Origin: Henckelia pumila
Taxonomy: Eukaryota; Streptophyta; Magnoliopsida; Lamiales; Gesneriaceae
Length of the DNA: 64,000 nucleotides
NCBI RefSeq assembly: GCF_033568475.1
Contig: NC_133121.1
Location: forward strand, 196,612,664 to 196,676,663
Direction of reading: 5' to 3'
Position numbers and translations under genes: made by a program. Below are positions 34,576 through 45,472 of the stretch, in pieces; the stretch's first letter is position 1; every line of letters starts with the position of its first letter. The notes beneath the pieces are model-generated. The model saw nothing but the letters and a program-made list of their open reading frames with translations. It was not told where the DNA came from and did no database searches.

Positions 34576-37029
34576 CTATGCATCATTTGTTGCAAAAGCT
34601 TCGGCCTCTACCCATTTTGAAACATAATCGACTGCGACCAAAATGTATTTTTTTGTCAAAGAAAGTGGAAATGGTCCCATAAAGTCGATTCCCCAAACAT
34701 CAAATATCTCACACTCAATGATATTATGTAAAGGCATTTCATTTCGGTTAGAGATATTACCTGTCCGCTGACATCTATCACAAGCTAAGACAAACAAGCG
34801 CGCATCCTTAAAAAGGTTGAGCCAATATAACCCACATTCAAGTACCTTTGCTGCAGTCTTGATTGGCCCAGCATGGCCACCTACCTCACGATCATGACAA
34901 TGACTGAGGATACTTTGCATTTCTCCTACCGCCACACATCTCCGAATCATTGAGTCAGCACATATTTTAAAAAAAAATGGTTCCTCCCAAAAGTAGTGCT
35001 TGACATCCGATAAATTTTTTTTCTTCTGATGGAAAGATAGATTATGTGGGAGTGTGCTTGTGACCAGAAAATTAGCAAAATGTGCATACCATGGTGAACT
35101 CTCTATGGAGAAAAGTTTTTCATCAGGGAACCAATCATCTATGTCCTCTAATTCGTTTTGTGCATCATCAGGAATGCATTCTAATCTAGACAGATGATCA
35201 GCTACTACGTTTTCAACACCTTTCTTATCCCTGATCTCTAAATCAAATTCTTGCAAAAGTAAGATCCACCTAATCAGTCTAGGTTTTGCATCTTTCTTTG
35301 CCAACAAGTGCTTAATAGCAGAGTGATCCGTGTAAACTGTGATTTTTGAAAGTACAAGGTACGAATGAAATTTGTCCAGTGCAAATACTACAGCTAACAA
35401 CTCCTTTTCAGTGGTGGCATAATTTAGCTGAGCTTCATTAAGAGTCTTACTAGCGTAGTAGATAGTTCGGAATACCTTGTCTATTCGTTGGCTGAGTACC
35501 GCACCAACAGCAGAGTCACTGGCATCGCACATTACCTCAAATGGAAGATCCCAGTTTGGCGATGTCAGTACTGGCGCAGTAACCAGTCTTTCTCTCAACA
35601 CCTCAAAGGCCTGCAAACAATTTGAATCAAAATAAAAAAGGGCATCTTTCATTAGCAAAGAAGACAGAGGTTTGGAAATTTTTGAAAAGTCCTTAATAAA
35701 TCGCCGATAAAAACCAGCATGTCCTAAGAAACTTCTAACTCCCTTGACTGTCGTGGGTGGCGGAAAATTTTGAATAACATGCACCTTGGCCCTGTCCACC
35801 TCAATCCCCTGTTCAGAAATTCGGTGACCCAAAACTATACCTTCTGTCACCATGAAATGACACTTCTCCCAGTTCAGCACCAAATTTGTCTCCTCGTATC
35901 TCATTAAAACAGAATTCAAGTTATGCAGACATGCATCAAAAGATTTACCGAAAATAGAGAAATCATCCATGAAAATTTCTAAAAAAATTTCGATCATATC
36001 ATGAAAAATGGCAGTCATGCATCTCTGAAAAGTAGCAGGAGCGTTACACAATCGGAAAGGCATACGTCTATAGGCAAACGTACCGTATGGGCAAGTGAAA
36101 GTCGTTTTATCCTGGTCTTCAGGTGCAATTGCTATTTGATTGTATCCTGAGTACCCATCTAAAAAATAGTAAAACTCATACCCAGCCAATCTCTCTAGCA
36201 TTTGATCAATGAACGGGAGAGGAAAATGATCCTTACGGGTCGCGTCATTTAATTTTCTATAGTCTATGCACACACGCCAACCTGTAACTGTCCTAGTAGG
36301 TATTAATTCATTATTCTCATTCTTTATGACAGTTATCCCCCCTTTCTTTGGTACACACTGCACTGGACTCACCCATGGACTATCAGAAATAGGATAAATG
36401 ATACCTGCGTCCAACAGTTTGATCGTCTCAGCTTTTACAACTTCCTGCATCTTCGGGTTTAGTCTCCTCTGTGGTTGGACTAATGGGTTGATGCTCTCTT
36501 CCATTAAGATCTTGTGCATGCATATGGACGGATTTATTCCTTTGATATCTGCCACTTTCCAAGCAAATACACTCTTGTGATTTTTGAGCACATCCATTAG
36601 TCTGGCCTCCATCTCACCTGTCAAAAAAGAAGAAATTATGACAGGTAAATTATCATTCTCACCTAAAAATACATATTTGAGATGGATAGACAATGTTTTC
36701 AATTCCAAAGTGGGTGGTTCTTCAATGCTTGGTTTCTGAAGGACTAAATCCTTCCGGTTGCCAAGATCTTCAAGTCTAAGCTTTCCACCTCTTCTCCATG
36801 ACTGGTTGTCATTCAAATATGCAGTCATCCCTTCAATTTCATCACTGAAATCGTCCACATGCTCAGATATAAGTGCAGTTTCTAATGGTTCCTGAAAAGT
36901 ATCCTGCACATAATCAAATAACAGTGAATCCACTACATCTAGTTGAAAACATTCTTCATTATTCTGAGAAAATTTTAAATCATTAAAAACATCAAACGAA
37001 ATTTTCTCTTCTCCCACTCTCAAAAGCAA
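34576..37029 (-). CDS. G3 reverse transcriptase, RNase H and integrase N-terminus
   Basis: A long frame of 817 codons without a stop. RT has [60 protein letters not shown] and the catalytic FMDD near 35960. RNase H has [29 protein letters not shown] and VADHLSRLE. The integrase zinc finger (HDREVGGH...CDRCQRTGN) and the first catalytic Asp ([10 protein letters not shown]) follow. MPFRLCN replaces the usual MPFGLCN. The first Met is not the true start: the frame is continuous upstream into the protease, broken only by a TAG at 37039-37041. Confidence 0.92.
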   Translation of the reverse strand: MLLRVGEEKISFDVFNDLKFSQNNEECFQLDVVDSLLFDYVQDTFQEPLETALISEHVDDFSDEIEGMTAYLNDNQSWRRGGKLRLEDLGNRKDLVLQKPSIEEPPTLELKTLSIHLKYVFLGENDNLPVIISSFLTGEMEARLMDVLKNHKSVFAWKVADIKGINPSICMHKILMEESINPLVQPQRRLNPKMQEVVKAETIKLLDAGIIYPISDSPWVSPVQCVPKKGGITVIKNENNELIPTRTVTGWRVCIDYRKLNDATRKDHFPLPFIDQMLERLAGYEFYYFLDGYSGYNQIAIAPEDQDKTTFTCPYGTFAYRRMPFRLCNAPATFQRCMTAIFHDMIEIFLEIFMDDFSIFGKSFDACLHNLNSVLMRYEETNLVLNWEKCHFMVTEGIVLGHRISEQGIEVDRAKVHVIQNFPPPTTVKGVRSFLGHAGFYRRFIKDFSKISKPLSSLLMKDALFYFDSNCLQAFEVLRERLVTAPVLTSPNWDLPFEVMCDASDSAVGAVLSQRIDKVFRTIYYASKTLNEAQLNYATTEKELLAVVFALDKFHSYLVLSKITVYTDHSAIKHLLAKKDAKPRLIRWILLLQEFDLEIRDKKGVENVVADHLSRLECIPDDAQNELEDIDDWFPDEKLFSIESSPWYAHFANFLVTSTLPHNLSFHQKKKNLSDVKHYFWEEPFFFKICADSMIRRCVAVGEMQSILSHCHDREVGGHAGPIKTAAKVLECGLYWLNLFKDARLFVLACDRCQRTGNISNRNEMPLHNIIECEIFDVWGIDFMGPFPLSLTKKYILVAVDYVSKWVEAEAFATNDA

Positions 37030-37038
37030 CTCTCCCTT

Positions 37039-37407
37039 CTAGACATATATTAGTGCATTTCCTGTTGCCAGGAAAGGTCTACCCAAAATAAGTGGCATGT
37101 CCAAATCCTCTTCCATATCTAACACTACGAAGTCCACGGGGAAGATGAATTTGTCCACTTTTACAAGTACGTCCTCGATTATACCCCGTGGATATTTGAT
37201 GGACCTGTCCGCCAGTTGTAACGACATTCTGGTGGACTTTGGTTCTCCCAAGCTCAATTTCCTAAACACAGAGTAAGGCATTAGATTTATACTCGCACCC
37301 AAATCACACAAAGCCTTATGAAATTGAACATCATTAATTACACAAGGTATAGAGAAACTCCCTCGATCCTTTTTCTTTAGTGGGATTTTATTCTGCACCA
37401 GTGCCGA
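37039..37407 (-). pseudogene. G3 aspartic protease
   Basis: It lies in the same frame as gag and RT, bounded by TGA (37408-37410) and TAG (37039-37041, expected Gln). The motif ALCDLGASINLMPYSVF is the Athila form of the retropepsin active site (D-L-G-A-S in place of D-T-G/D-S-G). It is followed by ADRSIKYPRGIIEDVLVKV and DMPLILGRPFLATG. Confidence 0.9.
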
Positions 37408-39138
37408 TCAGTTTTCCGTCAGACTTATCATCGCATGCTCCTCCAATTTCCTCTTGTTAGAGAGGATCTCCTTCAAGAATTTCTCATAACTTGGCATTTG
37501 CATCAGTGCATCAGCAAAGGGTATATTGATATTCAATTTCTTAAACACTTTTAAGAATTTACCAAACTGAGAGTCTAGCTTGGCCTTCTTAAGAGCTGCA
37601 GGAAAAGGTGGTGGCATAACAATTTTTGATTGTGAAGTGGGTGGGGGTGTTAAGATAGACGACTTGCCTGAAGTTTTTTCTAATGTAATTGTTTCTGGCT
37701 CTTTCTCGCTTTTTGGTTCAGGATCGACCGTCTTTCCACTCCTTAATTCAATTGCTTTCACCTGTTCCTTTGGATTCTTCTCAGTGTCACTTGAAAAAGT
37801 ACCCTGATCTCTGCTGGAAATTGATTTGGCCAATTGCCCTATTTGATTCTCCAGATTCTTTATCGATGCATCTTGATTCTGCATGCGGGTTTCAGTAGAT
37901 GATATAAACTTCTGCATCATCTGCTCCAAGCTTGATTTCTCCTCTTGAGGCTGCCTGCTGTAGTTCTGATTCCCATATGCTTTATTATTCTGTCCACCCC
38001 ACGAGAAATTTGGATGTTGTCTCCACCCTGGATTGTATGAATTCGAAAATGGGTCATTCCTTGGGCGATTTTGATTTCCCATGTGACTTGCCATAACTCC
38101 CTCCGGTTGAGAAAATGTTTGACAGTCTTTCGTGAAATGCTCTGCACCACATTTTTCACACCACACTTCTTGTACTCGCATCACAGAGTTTCCCACGCTT
38201 AGTTCCTCAATCCTTTTGTTCATGACTTCAAGTTGAGCAGCCACTGATGTGAATGCATCAATTTGATGAATTCCAGTAGATTTCCGGGCTGCACCCCTTT
38301 CAGATTGAGGATGATAGCTACTAGATGCCATTTCCTCGATTAATTCAAAGCCATCCTCTGACGATTTTCGCAGAAGATTTCCACCTGCAGCTGCATCTAA
38401 CATGGTACGATTTGAGTGAGAAATACCATAATAAAAAGTTTGTACCACAAGACCCTCTGGTAATTGGTGGTGTGGACATCTCCGCAGTAGATCCTTGTAG
38501 CGCTCCCATGCTTCGTAAAACGTTTCCTGTTCTCCTTGGGAAAAAGTTGTGATATCAGCTCTCAGCTTCATTGACTTAGATGGTGGAAAGTATTTGGTGA
38601 GGAAAGACTTCGCCAAATCATCCCAAGTTGTGATGGAACCTGCAGGTAAATTCGTTAGCCATGCTTTCGCCTTGTCTCGCAGTGAAAAAGGGAATAAACG
38701 CAACCGAATAACGTCATCAGAAACTCCCTGTATCTTGAATGTATCACAAATTTCCATAAAATTTGTGATGTGTACATATGGTTCATCAATGACACTCCCA
38801 CCAAATTGAAGTGTGTTCTGAATCATTTGAATAATGGCCGGCTTTATCTCAAAGTGATTAGCTGCTACAGTTGACCGGATGATGCTTGGTCTAGCACCTT
38901 CAATGTTTGGCAAGGCAAGATCCATCATGGATCTGTAAACTGGTTGTTCCTATTCATGTTCTTCTTCCATTTCTTGTTGTTGTTGTTGCCTTATTCTCCT
39001 ATGAAAAGTTCTCTCGATTTCTGAATCAAAAGGCAATAGTTCCTCAGTTGAGTGTTGCATGTACTGCAAGAGAATCCTGCAATCCACAGATGGAAATGAG
39101 TGATTAAAATTGTAATAGAGAAAAATCAAATAAAACAA
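37408..39138 (-). pseudogene. G3 gag
   Basis: The frame runs from about 39138, 17 bases after the primer-binding site. One TAG at 38950-38952 interrupts it (EEEHE, stop, EQPVYRS), and it ends in TGA at 37408-37410. The N-terminus has a Q-rich stretch. The retrotransposon gag core reads RLRLFPFSLRDKAKAWLTNLPAGSITTWDDL. The zinc knuckle is CEKCGAEHFTKDC near 38140. A basic, proline-rich end precedes the protease. The true start could be a later Met (MQHSTEELL). Gag forms the particle and binds element RNA. Confidence 0.9.
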
Positions 39139-39154
39139 ATTAAAATCTATTTAG

Positions 39155-39172
39155 TCCCCGGCAACGGCGCCA
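39155..39172 (-). other. G3 primer-binding site (tRNA-Asp)
   Basis: On the minus strand TGGCGCCGTTGCCGGGGA lies six bases after the 5' LTR. It is complementary to the 3' end of plant tRNA-Asp, the primer known for Athila elements. Confidence 0.92.
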
Positions 39173-39178
39173 AAAACT

Positions 39179-40562
39179 TGATCAACGGAATAATAACACT
39201 TAAATTTTCTTTAAAAATCTCTCAAATCCAGTCGATAATAATCGCAAGTGCACAATTCAAGTTATAATAAAATGTACTGAGTACGAGTATCGTCCTCAGG
39301 GACTAACAATAGTAATTTGTCTCGTTGATTTTCAACTACACAAAGTATCTCAAATTTGATTTTGGAATTATCTAACATTTAAAATTAATTAAGAACTCAA
39401 CGTAAATAAAAGTGGATTTCACAACCAAACAATCAATTCTCAGACTGAAGAACACCAATTCAAAATGATTTTGTTGGAATTTCGGTTCACCTTTCCCCTA
39501 ATTGAACTGGACGATTGGAATTTAATTTATTCTTATAAATTTGACAGAAATTCCTGTAACATTGACACTCTCTCTCGAGGTGATGTCAAACTAATCAAAT
39601 CAGTGAAATAATTAAATCTCTTTAATTATTTATCATGACTGATTGCTTTGCATTCTATGAATTCTACAACTTTCAACCTGGTGGTCTATGGCTATCAACA
39701 TGTACTAAATACCATATCTCTATGCATATTTTAAGTCCATGGATTCTATCATTCGTCCTAATTAGGAACCTATCTCTCGATAGCAATTAACAATTTACGA
39801 ATCTATGTTAAGGGTAGCTAATCATCAACATAGAAAGAAAAACATGATAAAATCAATTATAAACATAAATCAAATCTCAATACGTCCGGTGATTCAATCA
39901 CACTACAGTGTTTCGGGGTTAGGATCCCCTCGATTCCAACAAAATAAAAACTTAGCTACTGGAATTCATTACAAAAATTCAATCTCAAAAGTGTTTAACA
40001 TAAAAATTCAGAAGAGAAGAAAAGAAAAACTCCCAACGGAGAAGAGAAATCTTGAATTGCTCAGTCGTCGTCTGCCTCCTGATGTGCGTCCGTCTCTCCC
40101 CTCAAAAACTAAAGAAAGAATTGTATTTAAAGTCCCCCAAGAATCCTTCCCGAAATAAACTCTCTAAAAAAAAATAAAATTTCACGTCAGCGCATCGCGC
40201 CCGAGCGATAGAAAATTACCGCGCGGGTGCCTGAAAATTTGGCTACTCCTGTTTCCCAAGTTCGTGGTTGCGCCCGCGCGGTAGAAACTTGCCGCGCGGG
40301 CGCCTCGTCTTTTTCCAGAAATGTGCTTTTCTTCTTGCGCTATCCTCACCGCCTCAATTGTGCATTACCTTCTTACCAAGTATCAGCATTTCTTGGTGAT
40401 TTCCTGCAATAAAAATAAATAAACCAGAGGAGTGACTACAAAAAAAAAAACTTTAAAACAATAAACGAAACAAGAATGGTAAAAACAGACACAACGAAAA
40501 CGAAACTAATGCAAAACAAACACAAAACAAGCAAAAATAACGCACAAAAACGACTCCTATCA
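39179..40562 (-). repeat. 5' LTR of G3 (1384 bp)
   Basis: Same termini as the 3' LTR and followed by the duplicated atgca at 40563-40567. Hairpin A is at about 40197-40230 and hairpin B at 40270-40303. The element's transcript would start inside this copy. Confidence 0.93.
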
Positions 40563-40567
40563 ATGCA

Positions 40568-41395
40568 TGATGGAATCTATTTCATTTTGTATGGCTTTCT
40601 TCCAAAAAGGAGCCTCTGCATTTGATAGCGCTTCTTGAAGAGTTCTTGGTTCATTATCTAACATGTATCTTAGAAAATCAGGACCAAAATACTTTTTTAA
40701 CTTTTGCACGCTTGCTTCGTCTTGGTTCTTCATTGTTTTGTGGAGTTTCAATTGTATTTTCATAAGTTCACTTGTTCGAACTTATTTCTTTTCTTTCTTT
40801 AGAAGGAAATATATCTCCAAAGAATACAGCATTCCTTGATTCCATGATCGTGCCTTTCTTTACATCAGGAATTGTTGACTTATGCACTAAGAATCGATAT
40901 GCACAACTATTGTATGCATATCCAATAAATATGCAGTCAACCGTTTTAGACCCAATTTTTATTTTTATTTTTTGGATTAGGTACTTCTACTTTAGCCAAA
41001 CACCCCCACACTTTGAGGTATTTGTAAGAAGGTTTACGACATTTACACTGTTCATATGGTGTTTCATCTCTCCCTTTGATTTGTATCTTGTTTAGAATGT
41101 GAGTTGCTGAGAGAATCGCTTCACCCCACATATTTTGAGGTAAGCCAGAATTTATTAGCAATGTGTTCATCATTTCCTTTAATTTTAGATTCTTGCGTTC
41201 TGCAATGCCATTAGATTGAGGTGAGGAAGGGGCTGTTGTTTGATGAATGATGCCCGAAGTTGAGCAAAATTCTTCAAAAGAAACCACATATTCTCCACCT
41301 CAATCACTTTGAATCATTTTAATCTTTGAACTTTGTTGATTTTTAAACTCGGTATTATATTTCTTGAAAGCTTCGATTGCTTCATCTTTGCTTTT
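40568..41395 (-). pseudogene. Copia C3: integrase C-terminal half to start of reverse transcriptase
   Basis: From 41395 leftward: SKDEAIEAFKKYNTEF, a TGA where Arg is expected (in DxGGEY of the catalytic core), PSSPQSNGIAERKN with the catalytic Glu, WGEAILSATHILNK, then a decayed linker. An RT-N-terminal stretch (EALSNAEAPFWKKAIQNEIDS) stops at the G3 insertion. The rest of the RT is at 27820-29253. Confidence 0.87.
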
Positions 41396-42184
41396 CTATA
41401 AACACACATAAAAAAATCTGGTGCAATCATCAATGAATGTTATAAAGTACTTATTGCCACCTCTTGTTTGTACCATTTTTAAATCACAAACATCAGTGTG
41501 TATTAATTCGAGTGGCGTAGTACTTCTCGTGACAGAATGAAATGGAGCTTTGGCCATTTTTGCTTCAACACAAATCTCATATTTGTTTTGTGGATTTCTT
41601 TTAAAAATAGGTATTACATTTAAATTTGCAAGTCTTTGCAACGTGTTGAAGTTAACATGCCCTAATCGTTCATGCCATAAATCATAAATTTCAGTCAAGT
41701 AAGGAGAACCAACAATTTTATTCTTTTCCTGAGGGTTGATAACATTCATTACATTTAACTTAAAGAGACCACTATCTTGGTACCCTTTACCAAAAAATAC
41801 AACAGATTTGGTTAATACAAAATTATCAGATTCAAACACAAATCTAAACCCTGCCTTGCTCAAAAGAGAGCCCGGACTAAATTTTTATGAATGTCTGGCA
41901 CATGTAGCACATTCTTGAGTGTCATCTCCTTGCCCGACTTCATTTTCAGCACTACATTAATTACCAACTCTAACGAATTCCGAAGTTGCATAGTTTCCCA
42001 TAAACAACTTTCTATCTCCAACGGTGGCGTAGGTGGAATACAAATCTCTTGTTGCAAAATTGTGGCTCGCAGATCCAGTATCGATCCACCATCCGCTTGG
42101 ATCATTCAGCAAGGTGGTCTCCAAAATAACAACACTTAAATCATTTTTAGAAATATCTAAAGGTACATACATTTGTTCAACCAT
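41396..42184 (-). pseudogene. Copia C3: protease, GAG-pre-integrase and start of integrase
   Basis: The protease motif WWIDTGSASHNF is near 42080. The frame shifts near 42000 (VINVVLKMKSGKEMTLKNVLHVPDIHKNL) and again near 41863. The GAG-pre-integrase has LWHERLGHVNFNTLQRL. The zinc-binding Cys pair is incomplete (YEICVEAK where CEIC is usual). The first catalytic Asp is in IHTDVCD. It ends FIDDCTRFFYVCL, then TAG. Confidence 0.88.
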
Positions 42185-43050
42185 TTTTCTTGCTTTTGCT
42201 TTTTATTTTTATTGTTTTTCTTTGAAAGTCGGCAATCTCGAGCCATGTGATTTGGTTTGCCACAATTGTAGCAACTTCCTTGGAATTTCTTTGCTTTCCC
42301 CTTTTGATTTCCATCATGGGGGCGCTTCCTCTTGTGACTCGTGCTTGATTCCGCCAGATTTGCTTTGGCCTCGGTTTTCATCATCTTTTTATGTGACTTG
42401 GACTCAGTGTTTCTGTTATCCTCCTCAATGCGAAGTCTCACAATAATATCTTCAAGTTTTAACTCCTTAAGTTTGTGCTTGAGGTAGTTTTTGAAGTCCT
42501 TCCACTGTGGTGGCAACTTCTCAATGATAGAAGCGACGTGGAATGGTTCATTGATCTCCATTCCTTCAGCCAACAATTCACACAACATAATCTGTATTTC
42601 TTGCACTTGACTCATCACATTTTTTGAGTCTATCATTTTGAAGTCCAGAAATTTTCCAACCACGAACTTCTTTATGTCTGCATCTTCAGTTTTGTATTTC
42701 TTTTCCAAGGAATCCCAAAGTTACTTGGCTATCTTGACAGAGGAGTAAACACTTTAGAGAGTGTCATCAAAGCCATTCAAGATATAGTTTCTACACAAGA
42801 AATCGCTGTGGTTCCATGCATCAACCGCAGTCCTTCTTTCTGTGTCAGAATCGCCTTCAAAGACGACATGGGGATCCTCCTTGAGAAATCTAGATAGATT
42901 CAGTGTGGTAAGGTAGAATAGCATCTTCTGCTGCCAACGTTTAAAGTCGACACCAGAAAACTTTGGTGGCTTCTCTCCATGAGCGGGAGCTAAAGCGAGT
43001 GGAGTGAACGAGACTGTATACATCTTCACAATTCGAGAAACAAGTTTCAA
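42157..43050 (-). pseudogene. Copia C3 gag
   Basis: The start at 43050 lies only about 20 bases from the LTR. It has PPKFSGVDFKRWQQKMLFYLTTLNL and AWNHSDFLCRNYILNGFDDTL, then stops near 42754 and 42724, then LWDSLEKKYKTEDADIKKFVVGKFLDFKM. The zinc knuckle is CYNCGKPNHMARDC near 42250, followed by a lysine-rich end. It matches plant copia gag in length and order. The frame overlaps the protease frame by a few bases. Confidence 0.88.
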
Positions 43051-43068
43051 AAAAAAATTTCTTGCGAT

Positions 43069-43835
43069 TGTTTGGAGGAAGTACTTCGAATTCTAAACAA
43101 CTTGAACAACAACAACACAACAACTTTGAGACAAGTCGAGGCGAGAGATTCTCTCTATCCGCAAGACGAAATTTCCCATTAACAGTGCTAAAAGTTGGCG
43201 GCAATCGTCTCTAAGATACAACGACTCACGAACGAGATATAGCAGCACTAAAAATATTTCGAACTTGAATGAACAAAAATAAGCAAAACTCTCTTTTGAG
43301 AGAGTGGGGAGAATATGCAGAGAATCAGAAATCTGACGTTTTATGTTATCATATATCAAAGTATATCTTTTCTGCGTTATAACTAGTCATATATATATAC
43401 TGAAGTCCAAAGTCTCGTTTTTTTAATTAAGGACGCAACCTATGACAGAAAAAGCCCAAAAAGAGACATATATTTCCGAAAAGCAAACTTCTCGCTTGAG
43501 AGGTAATTTTATGCCGCTCAAGCGGCAAACACTCTGCCCGGCATTCTTCGGTTGCTCGCTCGAGCGATAAATTTGTACCGCTCGAGCGGAAAACCTTCTG
43601 GCCCGCAAGTAGATTTTTGTTCGCTCGAGCGGTAGAATTGTGCCGCTCGAGCGGCAGGTTTTCTGCCTGCTTTGGAGGCCCGTGCGCCTCTTGGGTGGTG
43701 ATCTACACAAATAATAATAAATTTTATTTTAATTAAATTTCATCCAAAAAGAAACCCCGCCCCGCCCGAGCCGGCCGAGTTTGTTTCGTCGACTAGCATC
43801 TTGCCCCTTTACAAAACATCTGGTGCCCTAAAGGC
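43069..43835 (-). repeat. 5' LTR of copia C3, outer end missing
   Basis: It aligns with the 3' LTR at 26425-27140. The last 120 bp or so (the U3 start, TGTTGGAA...) are absent, and unrelated sequence begins at about 43836. The hairpin array lies at 43490-43656 with better-preserved arms, for example GAGCGGTAGAATTGTGCCGCTC near 43627. No convincing primer-binding site is seen between it and gag. Confidence 0.8.
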
Positions 43836-43939
43836 AACTAATATTACTTTTGTATTTTTTTAATGTTTTTTTTTAAAAAAACTCATTTGTTATTATTTTT
43901 CTTAAAATTTGGTTGTTCGTTTTTCATTGAAAAATTGCA

Positions 43940-44235
43940 ATGGCAAATATTACCAAACTTGAATTTGAAGCACTTGATATCAGTGGGAAAAAACTATTTG
44001 TCATGGATTTTTGATGTTGATGTCTACCTTGTTTCTAATGATCTCAAAGATACAAATAAAAGAATAAAATAATGAATCTTTGAAAGACTTGAAAAATAGC
44101 TTATTTTCCTTCGTCACCATCTCGATGATGGATTGAATATGAGTATCTCACTATGAAAAATCCACAAGAACTTTGGAAAAATATTAAAGATATATTTGAC
44201 CATCAGAGTATAGTAGTTCTCCCAAGAGCCCTTTG
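43940..44235 (+). pseudogene. Fragment of another copia gag
   Basis: Starts ATGGCAAATATTACC and reads MANITKLEFEALDISGKNYLSW, a start typical of one plant copia gag group. Several stops and a frame change follow, then a trace of the VVLPRA block near 44215. No LTR belonging to it is identified. Confidence 0.75.
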
Positions 44236-44524
44236 TGAATGGGATTGGGGGTGGTGAGTTAGACCAATAGGATAACGCCCGAATAAGGGGTGGTGGTGGC
44301 AAGAAAGACATAGGGGGTTCTCGCTCCGAGATTCTTTTTTTAAAAAAGCTATGTGAACGAGGTCGATGGATTTCTTTTCCATGTATGGAATCAGACTGTT
44401 TTCAGTATCGAGGTAGATCGAACAAGGAAAGGCTTCTTTTTGGTCAGAAGCGGAAAAAATAAAGATTATGTGCACTCTCTTCTGGGATGTATTGCACAAT
44501 AATAAAAGCAATTGAGGCAAATAT
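44236..44524. other. Unassigned segment, less AT-rich than its surroundings
   Basis: It holds one minus-strand open frame of 114 codons that resembles no family I know. The base composition and run of short conserved-looking motifs would fit a nuclear insertion of organellar DNA, but I cannot name a matching organellar gene. Confidence 0.3.
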
Positions 44525-45005
44525 TGTAGTGACCCTACATGGATCACCTACTACTTGACTTAATAATCATATAATTAATTAAGACAACTTAATCAAAGCG
44601 ATAAAGCAAAATAAACAGCGGAAACTAAAAATGGGTTTACAAATCAACCGGCGCAATACAACCGGTGACTAAAACCAAAAGCGATAAATTGTTATACAAC
44701 CAAATCAAAACTCAGTATCTACACCACTGAAATGAAAACTCATTGCGACCACAACACCAGCTCTCAAATCTGTCTCGACACACCGGCGTCATCCAACCTA
44801 AGGCCTGCGCCGTCGAATGGGGTGTCCAAGAAACAAAACACTGGACGTGAGCGACTATGCTCAATACGATAAGCACGAGTATACAAACATATTATGATGC
44901 ATTCAAATGACTGGGTACAGGCTGCCACAAGTCCTGCTCAGTCTAGGAACCAATGAACATGTATTACCATCTGGGGTCAACTCCGCTGGGTACATGATCG
45001 AGCAA
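44525..45005 (+). repeat. Gypsy-type LTR fragment
   Basis: It starts TGTAGTGACCCTACATGGATC, the usual opening of one class of plant gypsy LTR, and runs through CGTCGAATGGGGTGTCC. It is cut near 45005. No internal region or partner LTR is present. Confidence 0.6.
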
Positions 45006-45019
45006 ATACTACTAAAGAA

Positions 45020-45165
45020 AATCAACTTATATATATATCAATTAAGCTCGAATAATTTGCAAGTGCACGAGTCAAGTAATAATATAGTGTACGTGAGTAT
45101 GAGTATCGATCCACAGAGATTGATTTATGACAAAATTACCTAGAGTATTATTCTTTAGTTAATTA
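45020..45165 (-). repeat. Athila-type LTR end fragment
   Basis: TTTGCAAGTGCACGAGTCAAG, ATAATATAGTGTACGTGAGTATGAGTATCG matches in outline the G3 LTR end (GCAAGTGCACAATTCAAG, GAGTACGAGTATCG), in the same orientation as G3. It is truncated on both sides. Confidence 0.6.
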
Positions 45166-45284
45166 AGATGATGATGCGATCATGTATGGCTCGCACGCTG
45201 ATCAAGTGGCTAAGGATCTGTTGGAGATATCACGAGGACAAGTTACAAGAGGTCAAGTTAAAACGTCAAAGGAGGTCAAGAAAG
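45166..45284 (+). pseudogene. G5: C-terminal tail of a CRM/Reina-type polyprotein
   Basis: It aligns with G2 at about 12936-13140: the DDAIM-type start, SHADQVAKDLLE, then RGQVTRGQVK, with an internal deletion of about 100 bp relative to G2. It ends in the purine-rich run before the LTR. Everything upstream of this is missing. Confidence 0.8.
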
Positions 45285-45472
45285 TGAAGAAAATGGAGGC
45301 CAAATTCAAAGCTACGACGCGCCCGCTCTTCAATTCCCGCGCGCCCGTGCTTCATATTGCGAGCCCAACACGCACCCGCGGTGATGATTGTTAAATTTTA
45401 CGAAGTATCTACTAGACTTCAGAGCGCCCGCGCCGCTCTGGCACAGCTTCAGCGCGCCCGCTCTGTGACACT
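45285..45472 (+). repeat. G5 LTR, left part (interrupted by G4)
   Basis: It begins TGAAGAAAATGG after a purine run and contains several GCGCCCGC-type units. It is cut at 45472 by G4 with duplication acact (45468-45472 and 57138-57142) and resumes at 57143. The rejoined LTR is about 745 bp. Confidence 0.78.

Larger units (their letters stand above)
29254..40562 (-). mobile_element. Athila-like gypsy element G3, complete and near-intact
   Basis: Two nearly identical LTRs (29254-30636 and 39179-40562) flank, in minus orientation, a primer-binding site, gag-protease-RT-integrase in one frame with few stops, an extra ORF, and a polypurine tract. The 5-bp duplication atgca (29249-29253 and 40563-40567) is perfect. 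It interrupts the reverse transcriptase of copia C3. Total length is about 11.3 kb. It is the youngest gypsy element in the window by LTR similarity. Confidence 0.95.

Noticed and set aside
44203..44547. 114-codon frame as a mitochondrial gene
   Set aside because: It looked organelle-like, but I could not match it to a specific gene, so it is left unassigned.
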